From Gordonia sp049847105 (GTDB taxonomy: Bacteria; Actinomycetota; Actinomycetes; Mycobacteriales; Mycobacteriaceae): 64,000 nucleotides of DNA. Under the pieces are notes generated by a model. It saw only the letters and a list, made by a program, of their open reading frames with translations, searched no databases and was not told where the DNA came from. Of the stretch, positions 34,652 through 43,132 are shown in pieces; the first letter of the stretch is position 1, and each line of letters opens with the position of its first letter. Position numbers and translations under genes: made by a program. Location of the stretch: NCBI RefSeq assembly GCF_049847105.1, contig NZ_JBNCNS010000003.1, positions 620,001-684,000 of the forward strand. Direction: 5' to 3'.

Positions 34652-35920
34652 ATGCGCGCCGGGCGGAAGGTATCCGGACTCGAATTGAGAATCTTGCTGA
34701 TCGGGTTGAACTTCGACCCGGAACCCATTGGCGTCGCGCCGTATACGGCCGGCTTGTTCGATCACCTGTCGACGGCCGGTCACGAGGTGGTGGCGGTGGT
34801 GGGCGTGCCCCACTACCCTGCGTGGGTTCGCGATCCCGCCTACCGCCGACACCGAACGATGATCGAGAGGCGTGGTTCGGGACTCGTGCGCCGGAAGAGT
34901 CACTACGTTCCACGACATCCGGCGCTGATGGGGCGTCTGGCGATGGAGGCCACGTTCGCCTTTCGGGTGGCATTCTCCGCGTGGCGGCGTGCGGACCTGG
35001 TGGTCGCCGTATCACCGTCGCTGTTGTCGAGCGCGGTCTCCGTCGTGGCGGCCCGGGTGCATCGTAAGCCGGTGGTGGTCTGGTCGCAGGATCTGTACGG
35101 CAACGGAGCCGCGGAGACCCGGATTGCGCACGGCTTGCCGGCAACCCTGGTGCGCAGGCTCGAATCGGCGGTGCTGCGTGCCGCAGACCGTGTCGTCGTG
35201 CCACATCCACGCCTTGCCGAGTCCGTTGTGCACGAGAACGGTGTGTCGCGCGCGAACGTCAGGTCCGTTCGGAACTGGACCAGACCACCGGCCCCCGGCC
35301 GGGACGAGCCCGGGCAGATGCCGTCGGCGCTCTCGGACCTGTGCGGCCGTGCCTATGTTCTGCACGTGGGCAACATCGGTCACAAGCAGGGCCTCGAGCA
35401 CCTCGTGGACTGTGCGCGATACGCGGCCGACGCCGGCGACTGTCTCACGTTCGTGATTCTCGGCGACGGGAGCAGACGTCGCGCAGTCCAAGAGTATGCG
35501 CAGGGCGTCCCGAACATTCTCTTCCTCGATCTGTTGCCGGACCGGCAGTTCCACCAGTTACTCGAGGGCGCTCGTGTGCTCGTGGTCAACGAGGCACCCG
35601 GGATTCGCGAGATGGCCATGCCGAGCAAGCTTTCGGCGTACTTCGCCGCAGGTAGACCCATCGTTGCCGCCGTCGATCCGACCAGCGCCACTGCGGAGGA
35701 AGTCAACGACTCGTGCGCCGGGATTGTCGTCTCCAACACCGATCCCGCCGAGTTCGTGATGGCGGTGCGTCGTCTGATCGAAGATCCTCGGGAGGCGCAC
35801 TGCCGAGGGAAGAACGGGCTTGCCTACTCGCGACGCGTTCTCTCGGCACACGCATGCCTGACCCAATGGGATGAGGTTCTCGCTTCGGCTCGGGAGCGAG
35901 GGGTGAATGTTCACAGATGA
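34652..35920 (+). CDS. Glycosyltransferase GT4 (WcaI-like)
   Basis: 422 residues. GT-B fold: ILLIGLNFDPEPIGVAPYTA and HEVVAVVGVPHYPAWVRDPA at the N-terminus are typical of the WcaI colanic-acid group; VVWSQDLYGNGAAETRIA in the middle; the C-terminal half has YVLHVGNIGHKQGLEHLVD and MPSKLSAYFAAGRPIVAAVD. Start taken at ATG 34652 (GGGA nearby); an internal TTG near 34684 after GGAAGG is possible. Donor unknown; WcaI-type proteins are thought to use fucose or a related sugar, consistent with the gmd-fcl pair further on. Confidence 0.87.
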   Translation: MRAGRKVSGLELRILLIGLNFDPEPIGVAPYTAGLFDHLSTAGHEVVAVVGVPHYPAWVRDPAYRRHRTMIERRGSGLVRRKSHYVPRHPALMGRLAMEATFAFRVAFSAWRRADLVVAVSPSLLSSAVSVVAARVHRKPVVVWSQDLYGNGAAETRIAHGLPATLVRRLESAVLRAADRVVVPHPRLAESVVHENGVSRANVRSVRNWTRPPAPGRDEPGQMPSALSDLCGRAYVLHVGNIGHKQGLEHLVDCARYAADAGDCLTFVILGDGSRRRAVQEYAQGVPNILFLDLLPDRQFHQLLEGARVLVVNEAPGIREMAMPSKLSAYFAAGRPIVAAVDPTSATAEEVNDSCAGIVVSNTDPAEFVMAVRRLIEDPREAHCRGKNGLAYSRRVLSAHACLTQWDEVLASARERGVNVHR

Positions 35921-36449
35921 CCAGCCGCGAAGCCGATTCGAGTTGTCGGCGTTCACCGCGCAGGGTTACGAGCGAGGCCGTGGGGTCGGGTGGCAGCTTG
36001 CGTGGCTACTCGTCTCGGGTGTGGTCGTCCGGTCGTGGTGGTGCCCGGGACGGCTGCGCATTGCGGTGCTGCGCTCGTTCGGCGCCCGGATCGGCCGAGG
36101 ATGTGTGATCCGGCACCGGGTGCGAATTCATTGGCCGTGGAAGCTCACCGTCGGAGACGGATCGTGGATCGGTGAGGGCGCGTGGATCCTGAATCTCGAA
36201 GACGTCACGATCGGGTCGAACACATGCGTCTCGCAAGAAGTGTTGTTGTGCACCGGAAGTCACGATCGACTCGCCCGTGACTTCCGATTCGACAACGGCC
36301 CGATCGCGATCGGTGACGGCGTATGGATCGCTTGTCGGAGCACCGTACTCAGAGGCTGCACGATCGGCGATCGTGCCGTCGTGGGCGCTCATTCGCTGGT
36401 TCGGTCCGATGTCGCATCAGGGCAGGTCGTGTACGGATGTGGGCCATGA
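35907..36449 (+). CDS. WcaF-like exopolysaccharide O-acetyltransferase
   Basis: 180 residues, hexapeptide beta-helix. ARIGRGCVIRHRVRIHWPWK, VGDGSWIGEGAWILNLEDVT and CTGSHD match WcaF/NodL-like O-acetyltransferases, with the expected His in GSHD. The start overlaps the end of the preceding glycosyltransferase by 14 bp (GAGGGG before ATG 35907) and the stop overlaps the next ATG (ATGA). Likely O-acetylates a sugar in the repeat unit. Confidence 0.87.
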   Translation: MFTDDQPRSRFELSAFTAQGYERGRGVGWQLAWLLVSGVVVRSWWCPGRLRIAVLRSFGARIGRGCVIRHRVRIHWPWKLTVGDGSWIGEGAWILNLEDVTIGSNTCVSQEVLLCTGSHDRLARDFRFDNGPIAIGDGVWIACRSTVLRGCTIGDRAVVGAHSLVRSDVASGQVVYGCGP

Positions 36450-37600
36450 CCGCCGTGTTGCAGGTGGTGACTCTGGTCAGCCCCGACCGTGCCTACGGTG
36501 GGCCGATCACGGTGGCGCAGAATCTGTCGGAAGGCCTACGAAGCCGCGGGTATGACGTCACGATCGCCGGCGGATATCGAGGGCACGCCCGCCCGCCCGA
36601 ATCGATCGGTGGTGTCCCCGCGCGCCTCTGGCGCGTCGGATCACTCGGCGCCCGCTGGGGTTTCGCCGGGTTGTTCTCGCCGCGTCTGCTGATCTGGCTG
36701 GCTCGGTCCATGCGTCGCTACGACGTCGTGCATGTGCACGTCGCCCGCGATCTGGTCACCTTGCCGGCCGCAATGGTTGCCAGATTGCTCGGCCGAGACC
36801 TGTATCTGCAACCGCACGGCATGATCGACGAATCCGGCCGGATCAGCGCTCGGCTGCTCGATGTGCTGGCAACCCGGCGTGTTCTCGCCGGCGCGGACGC
36901 GGTCCTCTGTCTCACCTCGGGCGAAGGTGCCGACATCGCGAAGATCTCACCGAAAGCCGTTGTTCGTCTGCTGCCCAATGGGGTACCGGTTGACGAGGCC
37001 GCGGTGAAGCATGCGCAGCCCGCCGTGAGACCCAGGGTCGTGTTCCTGGCCCGGTTGCATCCGCGCAAGCGACCCACCGCATTCGTGGCAGCCGCCGTCG
37101 CGCTACTGCGGCAAGGAGTCGACGCCGAGTTCGCGATCGCCGGCCCGGACGAAGGGGAACGCCGTCACGTTGTGGAGGCGATCGCACGGTCCGGGCACGG
37201 GGACCGAATCGTGCTCGAGCCGCCGGTTTCGCCTGACGACGTGCTCGCCTACCTCGCAGCGGCCGACCTGTACGTCCTCCCGTCGGTGGACGAACCTTTC
37301 CCGATGACCGTCCTGGAGGCGATGTCGGTGGGCACGCCGGTGGTTGTGACCGACAGCTGCGGCCTGGCGCGCGGAGTGGAGCACATCGGCGCAGGTGTCG
37401 TGGTCGGCGAGTCTGTCGAGGAGCTGAGTTCGGCGATCGGTCACATCATCTGCGACGACACGCGGTTGGATCAGATGTCGAGCAGCGCGCTGACCGGCAC
37501 CCGCGAGAAGTACGGGATGGGCGGTGTCATCGACACGCTCGAGCAGATCTACGCCACCCCCCGGCCGAGAGGGAGGCGAGGACGAAGCAGATTTCGATGA
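36446..37600 (+). CDS. Glycosyltransferase GT4
   Basis: 384 residues from ATG 36446 (ATGA overlap with the acetyltransferase). GT-B fold: YGGPITVAQNLSEGLRSRG, VVHVHVARDL, LPNGVPVD, VVFLARLHPRKRPTAFVAAA, AIAGPDEGER and the C-terminal EPFPMTVLEAMSVGTPVVVT (E-x7-E nucleotide-binding pattern). Retaining transferase on the cytoplasmic side; donor unknown. The stop overlaps the flippase start. Confidence 0.88.
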   Translation: MTAVLQVVTLVSPDRAYGGPITVAQNLSEGLRSRGYDVTIAGGYRGHARPPESIGGVPARLWRVGSLGARWGFAGLFSPRLLIWLARSMRRYDVVHVHVARDLVTLPAAMVARLLGRDLYLQPHGMIDESGRISARLLDVLATRRVLAGADAVLCLTSGEGADIAKISPKAVVRLLPNGVPVDEAAVKHAQPAVRPRVVFLARLHPRKRPTAFVAAAVALLRQGVDAEFAIAGPDEGERRHVVEAIARSGHGDRIVLEPPVSPDDVLAYLAAADLYVLPSVDEPFPMTVLEAMSVGTPVVVTDSCGLARGVEHIGAGVVVGESVEELSSAIGHIICDDTRLDQMSSSALTGTREKYGMGGVIDTLEQIYATPRPRGRRGRSRFR

Positions 37601-38838
37601 CGTCTACACGTACGCGCCTCGGCTCGCGGAATGCGGCCGCCACGGTCGCCGACCAGATCCTGTCCAGTGTGGGCAATGCGCTCGCATTGGTGTGTGTCGC
37701 GCAGGTCGCGGCGCCGGCGGTGTTCGGCGTCGTGGCACTGGTCTTCGCGGTGGTGACGACGAGCCTCGGTGCCGGTCGTGGCGCCGTCGGCGTCCCCCTG
37801 CTCGTCGCCTCGGCCCGGAACTCTCGGGAGATACGCCAGGCGGCCGCACGATCGGTGACGTTGTGCCTTCTGAACGCAGCGCTCTGCGCAGCGGTCGTGC
37901 TCGGGGTGGGAATCGGTCTCGGACATCCGATGATCGCCCTGGTTTCACTGGCGTTGCCCGCGTTGCTCGTTCAGGACATGTTGCGCTACTGCGCGATTGC
38001 TCTCGGTCAAGTACGCCGAGCCCTCGTGTCCGACGGCTTGTGGACGTCTGGCATGGCCGGTGTGTTCGTCCTGAACGCATTCCACCACTCGGTCCCGGTC
38101 GCGGCGGTACTGGGCATCTGGGTCGCACTGGCCTGGATCGCGGGCGTGTTGTTGAGCCTCTTGCTGCGTGTGGATGTTCGCACGCTGCAGTACCCCGACC
38201 CGGCGACCGGCACCGCAGAGCGGCTGCGCCTCGCGGCGGTATACGCCCTCGATTCTCTGGGTGCCGCGTTGGTCACCTGCATAGCGCTGGTCACCTCCGG
38301 GGCGGTGGTCGCCGCTGCGGTGCGGGGCGCCGGCACGTTGTTCGGTCCGGTGGCCGTGCTCATCAGCAGCCTTCCGCTGACCGTCATCCCGAGACTCTCA
38401 CGCGGCACGGTCCGCGGGGTGGCGCCGGCGGTCGGCGCTGCGGTGACGGCGGTGTCGGTGGTGGCACTCGCGATCGGAGTAGGGGTGCCGTTGCTTCCGC
38501 AGAGTGTGGGGGCCGTGGTTCTCGGCGATACCTGGGATCGCGCCGTCGATGTGATGCCGTACCTGGGAGTCGAGTACGCGGCGCTCGCCTGGTTCGGTTA
38601 CTTCTCGAGCGTCCTGCAAGCGCATGGTCAATCGGCCCGACTGCTGGCCGTTCGACTCGGCTACGGCGGGTTCCAGCTGATCGCCTGTGTGTACGCGGGA
38701 TTGTCGTGGGGTACCGGCCCGGCCATCGCTACGGCGCTCGCGTTGTCCGGGATCGTGGGCACGCTGGCTGCTGCAGTGTGTGTCAGACTTTCGCGGGTGG
38801 ATCGCGAGTTCGTGTCTGTCGCGGCCGACCATGAGTAA
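37597..38838 (+). CDS. Second polysaccharide flippase (Wzx-like)
   Basis: 413 residues, almost all hydrophobic, about twelve predicted segments; starts TVADQILSSVGNALALVCVA and VFGVVALVFAV, like MATE/Wzx proteins. Overlaps the glycosyltransferase by 4 bp, and its own end by 8 bp with the next gene (ATGAGTAA). Its relation to the flippase at 25900-27435 appears distant from the N-terminal motifs, so the two probably serve different glycans or different steps. Confidence 0.8.
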   Translation: MTSTRTRLGSRNAAATVADQILSSVGNALALVCVAQVAAPAVFGVVALVFAVVTTSLGAGRGAVGVPLLVASARNSREIRQAAARSVTLCLLNAALCAAVVLGVGIGLGHPMIALVSLALPALLVQDMLRYCAIALGQVRRALVSDGLWTSGMAGVFVLNAFHHSVPVAAVLGIWVALAWIAGVLLSLLLRVDVRTLQYPDPATGTAERLRLAAVYALDSLGAALVTCIALVTSGAVVAAAVRGAGTLFGPVAVLISSLPLTVIPRLSRGTVRGVAPAVGAAVTAVSVVALAIGVGVPLLPQSVGAVVLGDTWDRAVDVMPYLGVEYAALAWFGYFSSVLQAHGQSARLLAVRLGYGGFQLIACVYAGLSWGTGPAIATALALSGIVGTLAAAVCVRLSRVDREFVSVAADHE

Positions 38839-40195
38839 CGCGCTGCTCCTCGTGCCCGCCCTCGGGCTGCTCGTCCTCGCGTTCTGGCGTGTCCGCGGGA
38901 GGGCCACGGCAGGGTGGCCCGCTCTGTGGATGTCGTTGATCTTTGTGGCGCTGAGCGTCTTCGGGTACCCGGCGTGGTCATGGTCGAAGTCCTCGCTCGG
39001 CGCCGGGTTGCCCTCGGACGCCCTGGTGGTCTCATTCGCCGATTCGGTGGGGGTGCGCGCACTGCTCGTCGCATCGATGGCAGCGTCGGCGATCGCGTGT
39101 CTGATGCCACGCGGCTTCCGCGTCGACGGCGCCGGTGGCCAGCACCGCTCCTCCGATCAGCCGGCACGGTCGGTGAGTTCCGAGATGGCCTGGTGGGTGG
39201 CCGGTCTGTCGGCCCTGGTGTTCGTCTGCTGGTGTCTGGGTCAGGGGCCCAGTCTGCTGATCCGCGAGGTTTATCTGGACACCGATGGCATCCAGATCCT
39301 TCTTCGGGCCACGACCCCGGGAGGCACCCTCGCTGCCATGGCAACCACCGCGACGCTGTTCCTGTGTCACGACCGACGTCCACGCAATGTGCTCTTCGTG
39401 TTGACCGTGGTCTGGTTCATGTCGCTCCTGGCGATCGGGACCCGTGGCGCCGTGACGATCCCTGTGATGGCGGGACTGATGATCATTGCGCGAGGCCGAC
39501 ACGATCCGATGTACCGGCGGCCGATGTTCCTCGCGGGCGGGGTGCTGATCGGAGTCGCCATCCTCACGTTCGGCTGGGTTATCGAGGCGCGTTATGGCAC
39601 CCACGGTCTCCTGTTCCTGCCACGGGTCATCTTCGGCGGGAAGGTAACCGCGATGACCGATGATCCATCGGCGATTGCGAGATCGGTCCGCCAGGTGGTC
39701 GCATCGGTCGCCGCGTCCTACCCGATCGTGGACCATTCGGTCATCGCCGGGGTACCCATGAACATTCAGATCCAGAACGCGAATCCGCTTCTCGGGTCGG
39801 GCAACTCGGCGGAGTTGGAGCGCTACTTCCCGTGGGACTGGGTGCCCCTCTCGTTCGCAGGTACCTGGTACGGCGCCACCGGCATCCTGGGGCAACTCGG
39901 CGTCTTCGGTGTGTTCGCGGCGGTCCCGTGCATGCTGTATCGACTGCTCGATGCCGGACCCTTTGCGCCGTATCGCCACGCCGGAACCGTCGCCGCCCTC
40001 ATGCTGGCGTTCCTGTCCGTGCAGTACTCCTCGAGGCTGTGCTGGCGGTTTTTCTGGGTTCTTCTCGTGGCCTGCGCGCTCGTCTCGGTGTTCAATTGGT
40101 TGGTCGCAAGATCGTCGACGGGTGCGATGGCGGAGGGATGGACGCGCACCATGCGGCTTTTCCGTATGCATCTGTACAGACGAACCTGGTACTGA
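38831..40195 (+). CDS. Wzy-like polysaccharide polymerase
   Basis: 454 residues from ATG 38831. Multi-pass membrane protein, about eleven segments, with a long extracytoplasmic loop near FLPRVIFGGKVTAMTDDPSA and GSGNSAELERYFPWDWVPLS. Wzy proteins share topology rather than sequence; the assignment rests on the layout, length and position between a flippase and sugar-nucleotide genes. It overlaps the flippase gene by 8 bp. A longer frame upstream is not supported. Confidence 0.7.
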   Translation: MSNALLLVPALGLLVLAFWRVRGRATAGWPALWMSLIFVALSVFGYPAWSWSKSSLGAGLPSDALVVSFADSVGVRALLVASMAASAIACLMPRGFRVDGAGGQHRSSDQPARSVSSEMAWWVAGLSALVFVCWCLGQGPSLLIREVYLDTDGIQILLRATTPGGTLAAMATTATLFLCHDRRPRNVLFVLTVVWFMSLLAIGTRGAVTIPVMAGLMIIARGRHDPMYRRPMFLAGGVLIGVAILTFGWVIEARYGTHGLLFLPRVIFGGKVTAMTDDPSAIARSVRQVVASVAASYPIVDHSVIAGVPMNIQIQNANPLLGSGNSAELERYFPWDWVPLSFAGTWYGATGILGQLGVFGVFAAVPCMLYRLLDAGPFAPYRHAGTVAALMLAFLSVQYSSRLCWRFFWVLLVACALVSVFNWLVARSSTGAMAEGWTRTMRLFRMHLYRRTWY

Positions 40196-40250
40196 TCGAC
40201 CGGTTCCGCGATCAGGATGGCCGTATTCTCGCAGAATCAGGTGGTCCCGC

Positions 40251-41303
40251 ATGGCCAACAGGTGGAAGGGATGGCCCACATTGCCAACTGCGTTCATCAC
40301 CGGAATCACCGGGCAGGACGGCTCCTACCTCGCGGAGCTTCTGCTGTCCAAGGGCTATGTGGTGCATGGCCTCGTTCGGCGAGCATCATCGTTCAACACG
40401 TGGCGGATCGACCACATATATCGCGACCCGCATGACCCCGACGCACGGCTGCTGCTGCACTACGGCGACCTGACCGACGGGATTCGGCTCATGCGGCTAC
40501 TGGCAGACATCCGGCCGGATGAGGTCTACAACCTCGCGGCCCAGTCACATGTGCGCGTGAGCTTCGACGAGCCGGAGCACACTGGTGACGTCACCGCGAT
40601 CGGCACCACCAGGCTCCTCGAGGCGATCAGGCAGACCGGACTGCAATGCCGGTTCTATCAGGCGTCGAGCTCGGAGATCTATGGATCGACGTCCCCACCG
40701 CAGAACGAACAATCGCCCTTTCATCCCCGGTCGCCATACGGGATCGCGAAACTCTACGCGCACTGGATCACACGCAATTATCGGGAGGCCTACGGACTGT
40801 TTGCCGTCAACGGCATCTTGTTCAATCACGAGTCGCCACGACGCGGGCAAACGTTCGTCACGCGAAAGATCACCCGTGCCGTCGCGAGAATCCATCGCGG
40901 AGAACAGGATTGCGTGTATCTGGGAAACCTCGATGCGGTGCGGGACTGGGGATACGCGCCAGAATACGTCGAGGGGATGTGGCGCATGCTCCAGGCCCCG
41001 GTGCCGGAGGATTTCGTGCTCGCGACCGGGGCCGGCCATACCGTGGGAGATTTCGCCGAGGCCGCATTCTCGCATGTCGGGCTGAACTGGCGTGATCACA
41101 TCGCGTTTGATGAGAGGTATGTCCGCCCGACCGAGGTCGATGATCTCGTCGGCGATGCGAGCAGCGCGAACAGGGTGTTGGACTGGCGGCCGACCATCAC
41201 GGCTCCCCGGCTCGCTGCCATCATGGTCGACGCCGATATCAAGTCGCTCGACAGTGCGGGCGAGCCGTACATCGACAGGCCCGACGTCCGGGGGTGGGTG
41301 TGA
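40251..41303 (+). CDS. gmd: GDP-mannose 4,6-dehydratase
   Basis: 350 residues from ATG 40251 (AGGTGG upstream). Makes GDP-4-keto-6-deoxymannose. Signature ITGITGQDGSYLAELLL, RRASSFNTWRIDH, NLAAQSHVRVSFDEPEHTGD, catalytic SSSEIYGS with SPYGIAKLYAHW (YxxxK), and LFNHESPRRGQTFVTRKITR. The family is normally about 350-375 residues, so it is full length. It overlaps the next gene, which uses its product. Confidence 0.95.
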   Translation: MANRWKGWPTLPTAFITGITGQDGSYLAELLLSKGYVVHGLVRRASSFNTWRIDHIYRDPHDPDARLLLHYGDLTDGIRLMRLLADIRPDEVYNLAAQSHVRVSFDEPEHTGDVTAIGTTRLLEAIRQTGLQCRFYQASSSEIYGSTSPPQNEQSPFHPRSPYGIAKLYAHWITRNYREAYGLFAVNGILFNHESPRRGQTFVTRKITRAVARIHRGEQDCVYLGNLDAVRDWGYAPEYVEGMWRMLQAPVPEDFVLATGAGHTVGDFAEAAFSHVGLNWRDHIAFDERYVRPTEVDDLVGDASSANRVLDWRPTITAPRLAAIMVDADIKSLDSAGEPYIDRPDVRGWV

Positions 41304-42274
41304 GCGTCAGTGGTCAGGTGAGTCCTGCCGTCCATCCACTCGGGACGGCAGGTCGTGTCTTCGTCGCTGGTCATCGAGGGCTGGTGGGTTCTGCGATAGT
41401 GCGTGCCCTCACCGCGCGAGGCATCGATCCGATGGTGTGTACACGCGATGACCTCGACCTACGCGACCGGGACCAGGTCTTCTCCTTCATGCGCCGCGAG
41501 CGGCCGGAGGTCGTCGTCCTGGCAGCAGCGAAGGTCGGAGGAATCGGGGCGAACAGCGTCGAGCCGGTCGCTTTCGTGTCGGAGAACCTGCAGATCCAGG
41601 TGAACGTGCTCGACGCGGCGCTCGAGGTGGACGTGCCGCGGGTACTCTTCCTCGGCTCCTCGTGTGTGTACCCGCGGGACTCGCCGCAGCCGATCGAGGA
41701 GTCCGCCCTGCTCACAGGGCCGTTGGAACCTACGAACGAGGCCTATGCAATCGCGAAGATAGCCGGACTCATCCAGGTGCAGGCTGTCCGGCGTCAGTAC
41801 GGGCTTCCATGGATTTCGGCGATGCCGACCAATCTGTACGGACCCGGTGACAACTTCTCACCGTATTCCTCCCATCTGGTCCCCGCATTGATCGTGCGCT
41901 ACTCGCATGCCGTGGCGAACCGCCGGGATGCGGTGGTCAACTGGGGGAGCGGGACGCCGCGACGTGAGTTGATGCATGTCGACGACGCGGCAGGTGCATG
42001 CATCCACCTGCTCGAGCACTATGACGAGACGGCACCCGTCAATGTCGGTACGGGCGAGGACATGTCGATCGCCGACATCGCGCAGATCGTCTCGAAGCTG
42101 ACCGGTTTCAGCGGCACGACCGAATGGGATATGTCCCGCCCAGATGGCATGCCGCGTAAGGTACTCGACATCACCACGCTGCATGGGCTCGGCTGGTCGC
42201 AACAGATCGATCTCGAGAAGGGGATCGGGGAAACCGTGGACTGGTATCGACGAGGCGATCATGTGCGCAGATGA
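41300..42274 (+). CDS. fcl: GDP-L-fucose synthase
   Basis: 324 residues from GTG 41300 (GTGA overlap with gmd). Epimerase-reductase that turns GDP-4-keto-6-deoxymannose into GDP-L-fucose. VFVAGHRGLVGSAIVRAL, AAAKVGGIGANSVEP, FLGSSCVYPRDSPQPI and AIAKIAGLIQVQAVRRQYG are diagnostic. In the usual catalytic YxxxK the Tyr is expected at AYAIAK (NEAYAIAK), which is present. Completes GDP-fucose synthesis for the rightward operon. Confidence 0.94.
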   Translation: MSVSGQVSPAVHPLGTAGRVFVAGHRGLVGSAIVRALTARGIDPMVCTRDDLDLRDRDQVFSFMRRERPEVVVLAAAKVGGIGANSVEPVAFVSENLQIQVNVLDAALEVDVPRVLFLGSSCVYPRDSPQPIEESALLTGPLEPTNEAYAIAKIAGLIQVQAVRRQYGLPWISAMPTNLYGPGDNFSPYSSHLVPALIVRYSHAVANRRDAVVNWGSGTPRRELMHVDDAAGACIHLLEHYDETAPVNVGTGEDMSIADIAQIVSKLTGFSGTTEWDMSRPDGMPRKVLDITTLHGLGWSQQIDLEKGIGETVDWYRRGDHVRR

Positions 42275-42357
42275 CGTAACACAATCAAGTGCGATGTCGA
42301 TATGGAAGAACACACCGCCGGGACCGGAACAGTCGGCGGTGCCTCGGCGCATCCTGG

Positions 42358-42384
42358 TATGTTCGCCGGTCTGTGATTAGGAGG
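42358..42384 (+). promoter_or_regulatory. Candidate -10 and ribosome site before the Wzz-like gene
   Basis: TGGTATGTT (extended -10, TATGTT 42358-42363) is followed by AGGAGG at 42379-42384, 10 nt before ATG 42395. The 120-bp gap here breaks the run of overlapping genes, so an internal promoter is likely. No clear -35. Confidence 0.35.
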
Positions 42385-42394
42385 CTGCGGCCGA

Positions 42395-43132
42395 ATGGAC
42401 CTCTTCGACGTCACCCGGATCGCTCTCCGAAGATGGTGGGTGACCCTCCCCATCGTCCTCATCACGTTCGTGATCGCCTACAACAACTATTCGGGTGTGA
42501 AAATCGAGTACTACTCGAGTGCCACCATCGGAATCACGACGCCGAGTGTCGAAGTGGTGGCAGGTTCTCGTCCGGACGGCTCCACCGTTCAGTCGCGCAA
42601 CGGCCTCGAAGAATCCGGTGGTCCCAGTATGCTGGCAAACCTGCTCGACACAGCATTGCTGCAACCGCAGGTGGGCGACAAGGTGCGGGCGGGCGGGGGA
42701 ACCGCCCCGGTCACGATCACTGTGAAGAGCTCCGACAGTGGCAGCCAGCTACCGATCATCGAGATCAGCGCCGCCGGCGAGGACGCTGATGCGGTTGCGC
42801 GAAGTGTCGCCTTGACGGTCGCGGCATCCAATGAGGCGTTGAGGTCACTGCAGGAAGCGGCGGGTGTCCCGCCAGATCAGATGGCGAAGACATTTGTCGT
42901 CGCGCAGCCGTCGCAGCCGGTGGGCGCCATCCCGGCACGGACCCGCGAACTGATCGCCACCGTTGTCGCCGGCATTCTGATTGCCGCTCTGGCCGCTGTC
43001 ATCGTGAACGCGATCATCGAGTTCATCGGGAGAAGGCGTAGTCGTCGGGCCGACCGCGACGAGCCCTCGTCCGGGGAGCCGCCGGACGAGCAGCCCTCCA
43101 CCCCAGAACATACTGTGTTCTCGCATCGATGA
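42395..43132 (+). CDS. Wzz-like chain-length/polysaccharide co-polymerase (no kinase domain)
   Basis: 245 residues with an N-terminal membrane segment (RRWWVTLPIVLITFVIAYNN, about 12-32), an extracytoplasmic middle and a second membrane segment (about 188-210), then a basic and acidic cytoplasmic tail. The two-segment layout and the YYSSATIGIT beta-strand after the first segment resemble Wzz proteins. There is no Walker A motif, so it is not a tyrosine autokinase; a partner kinase for the phosphatase at 9838 is missing in this window. GTGA-type overlap is not present, but the next ATG overlaps its stop (ATGA). Confidence 0.72.
   Translation: MDLFDVTRIALRRWWVTLPIVLITFVIAYNNYSGVKIEYYSSATIGITTPSVEVVAGSRPDGSTVQSRNGLEESGGPSMLANLLDTALLQPQVGDKVRAGGGTAPVTITVKSSDSGSQLPIIEISAAGEDADAVARSVALTVAASNEALRSLQEAAGVPPDQMAKTFVVAQPSQPVGAIPARTRELIATVVAGILIAALAAVIVNAIIEFIGRRRSRRADRDEPSSGEPPDEQPSTPEHTVFSHR

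Noticed and set aside
42395..43132. Wzz-like protein as a tyrosine autokinase
   Set aside because: No Walker A/B motifs and too short; only the co-polymerase part is present.
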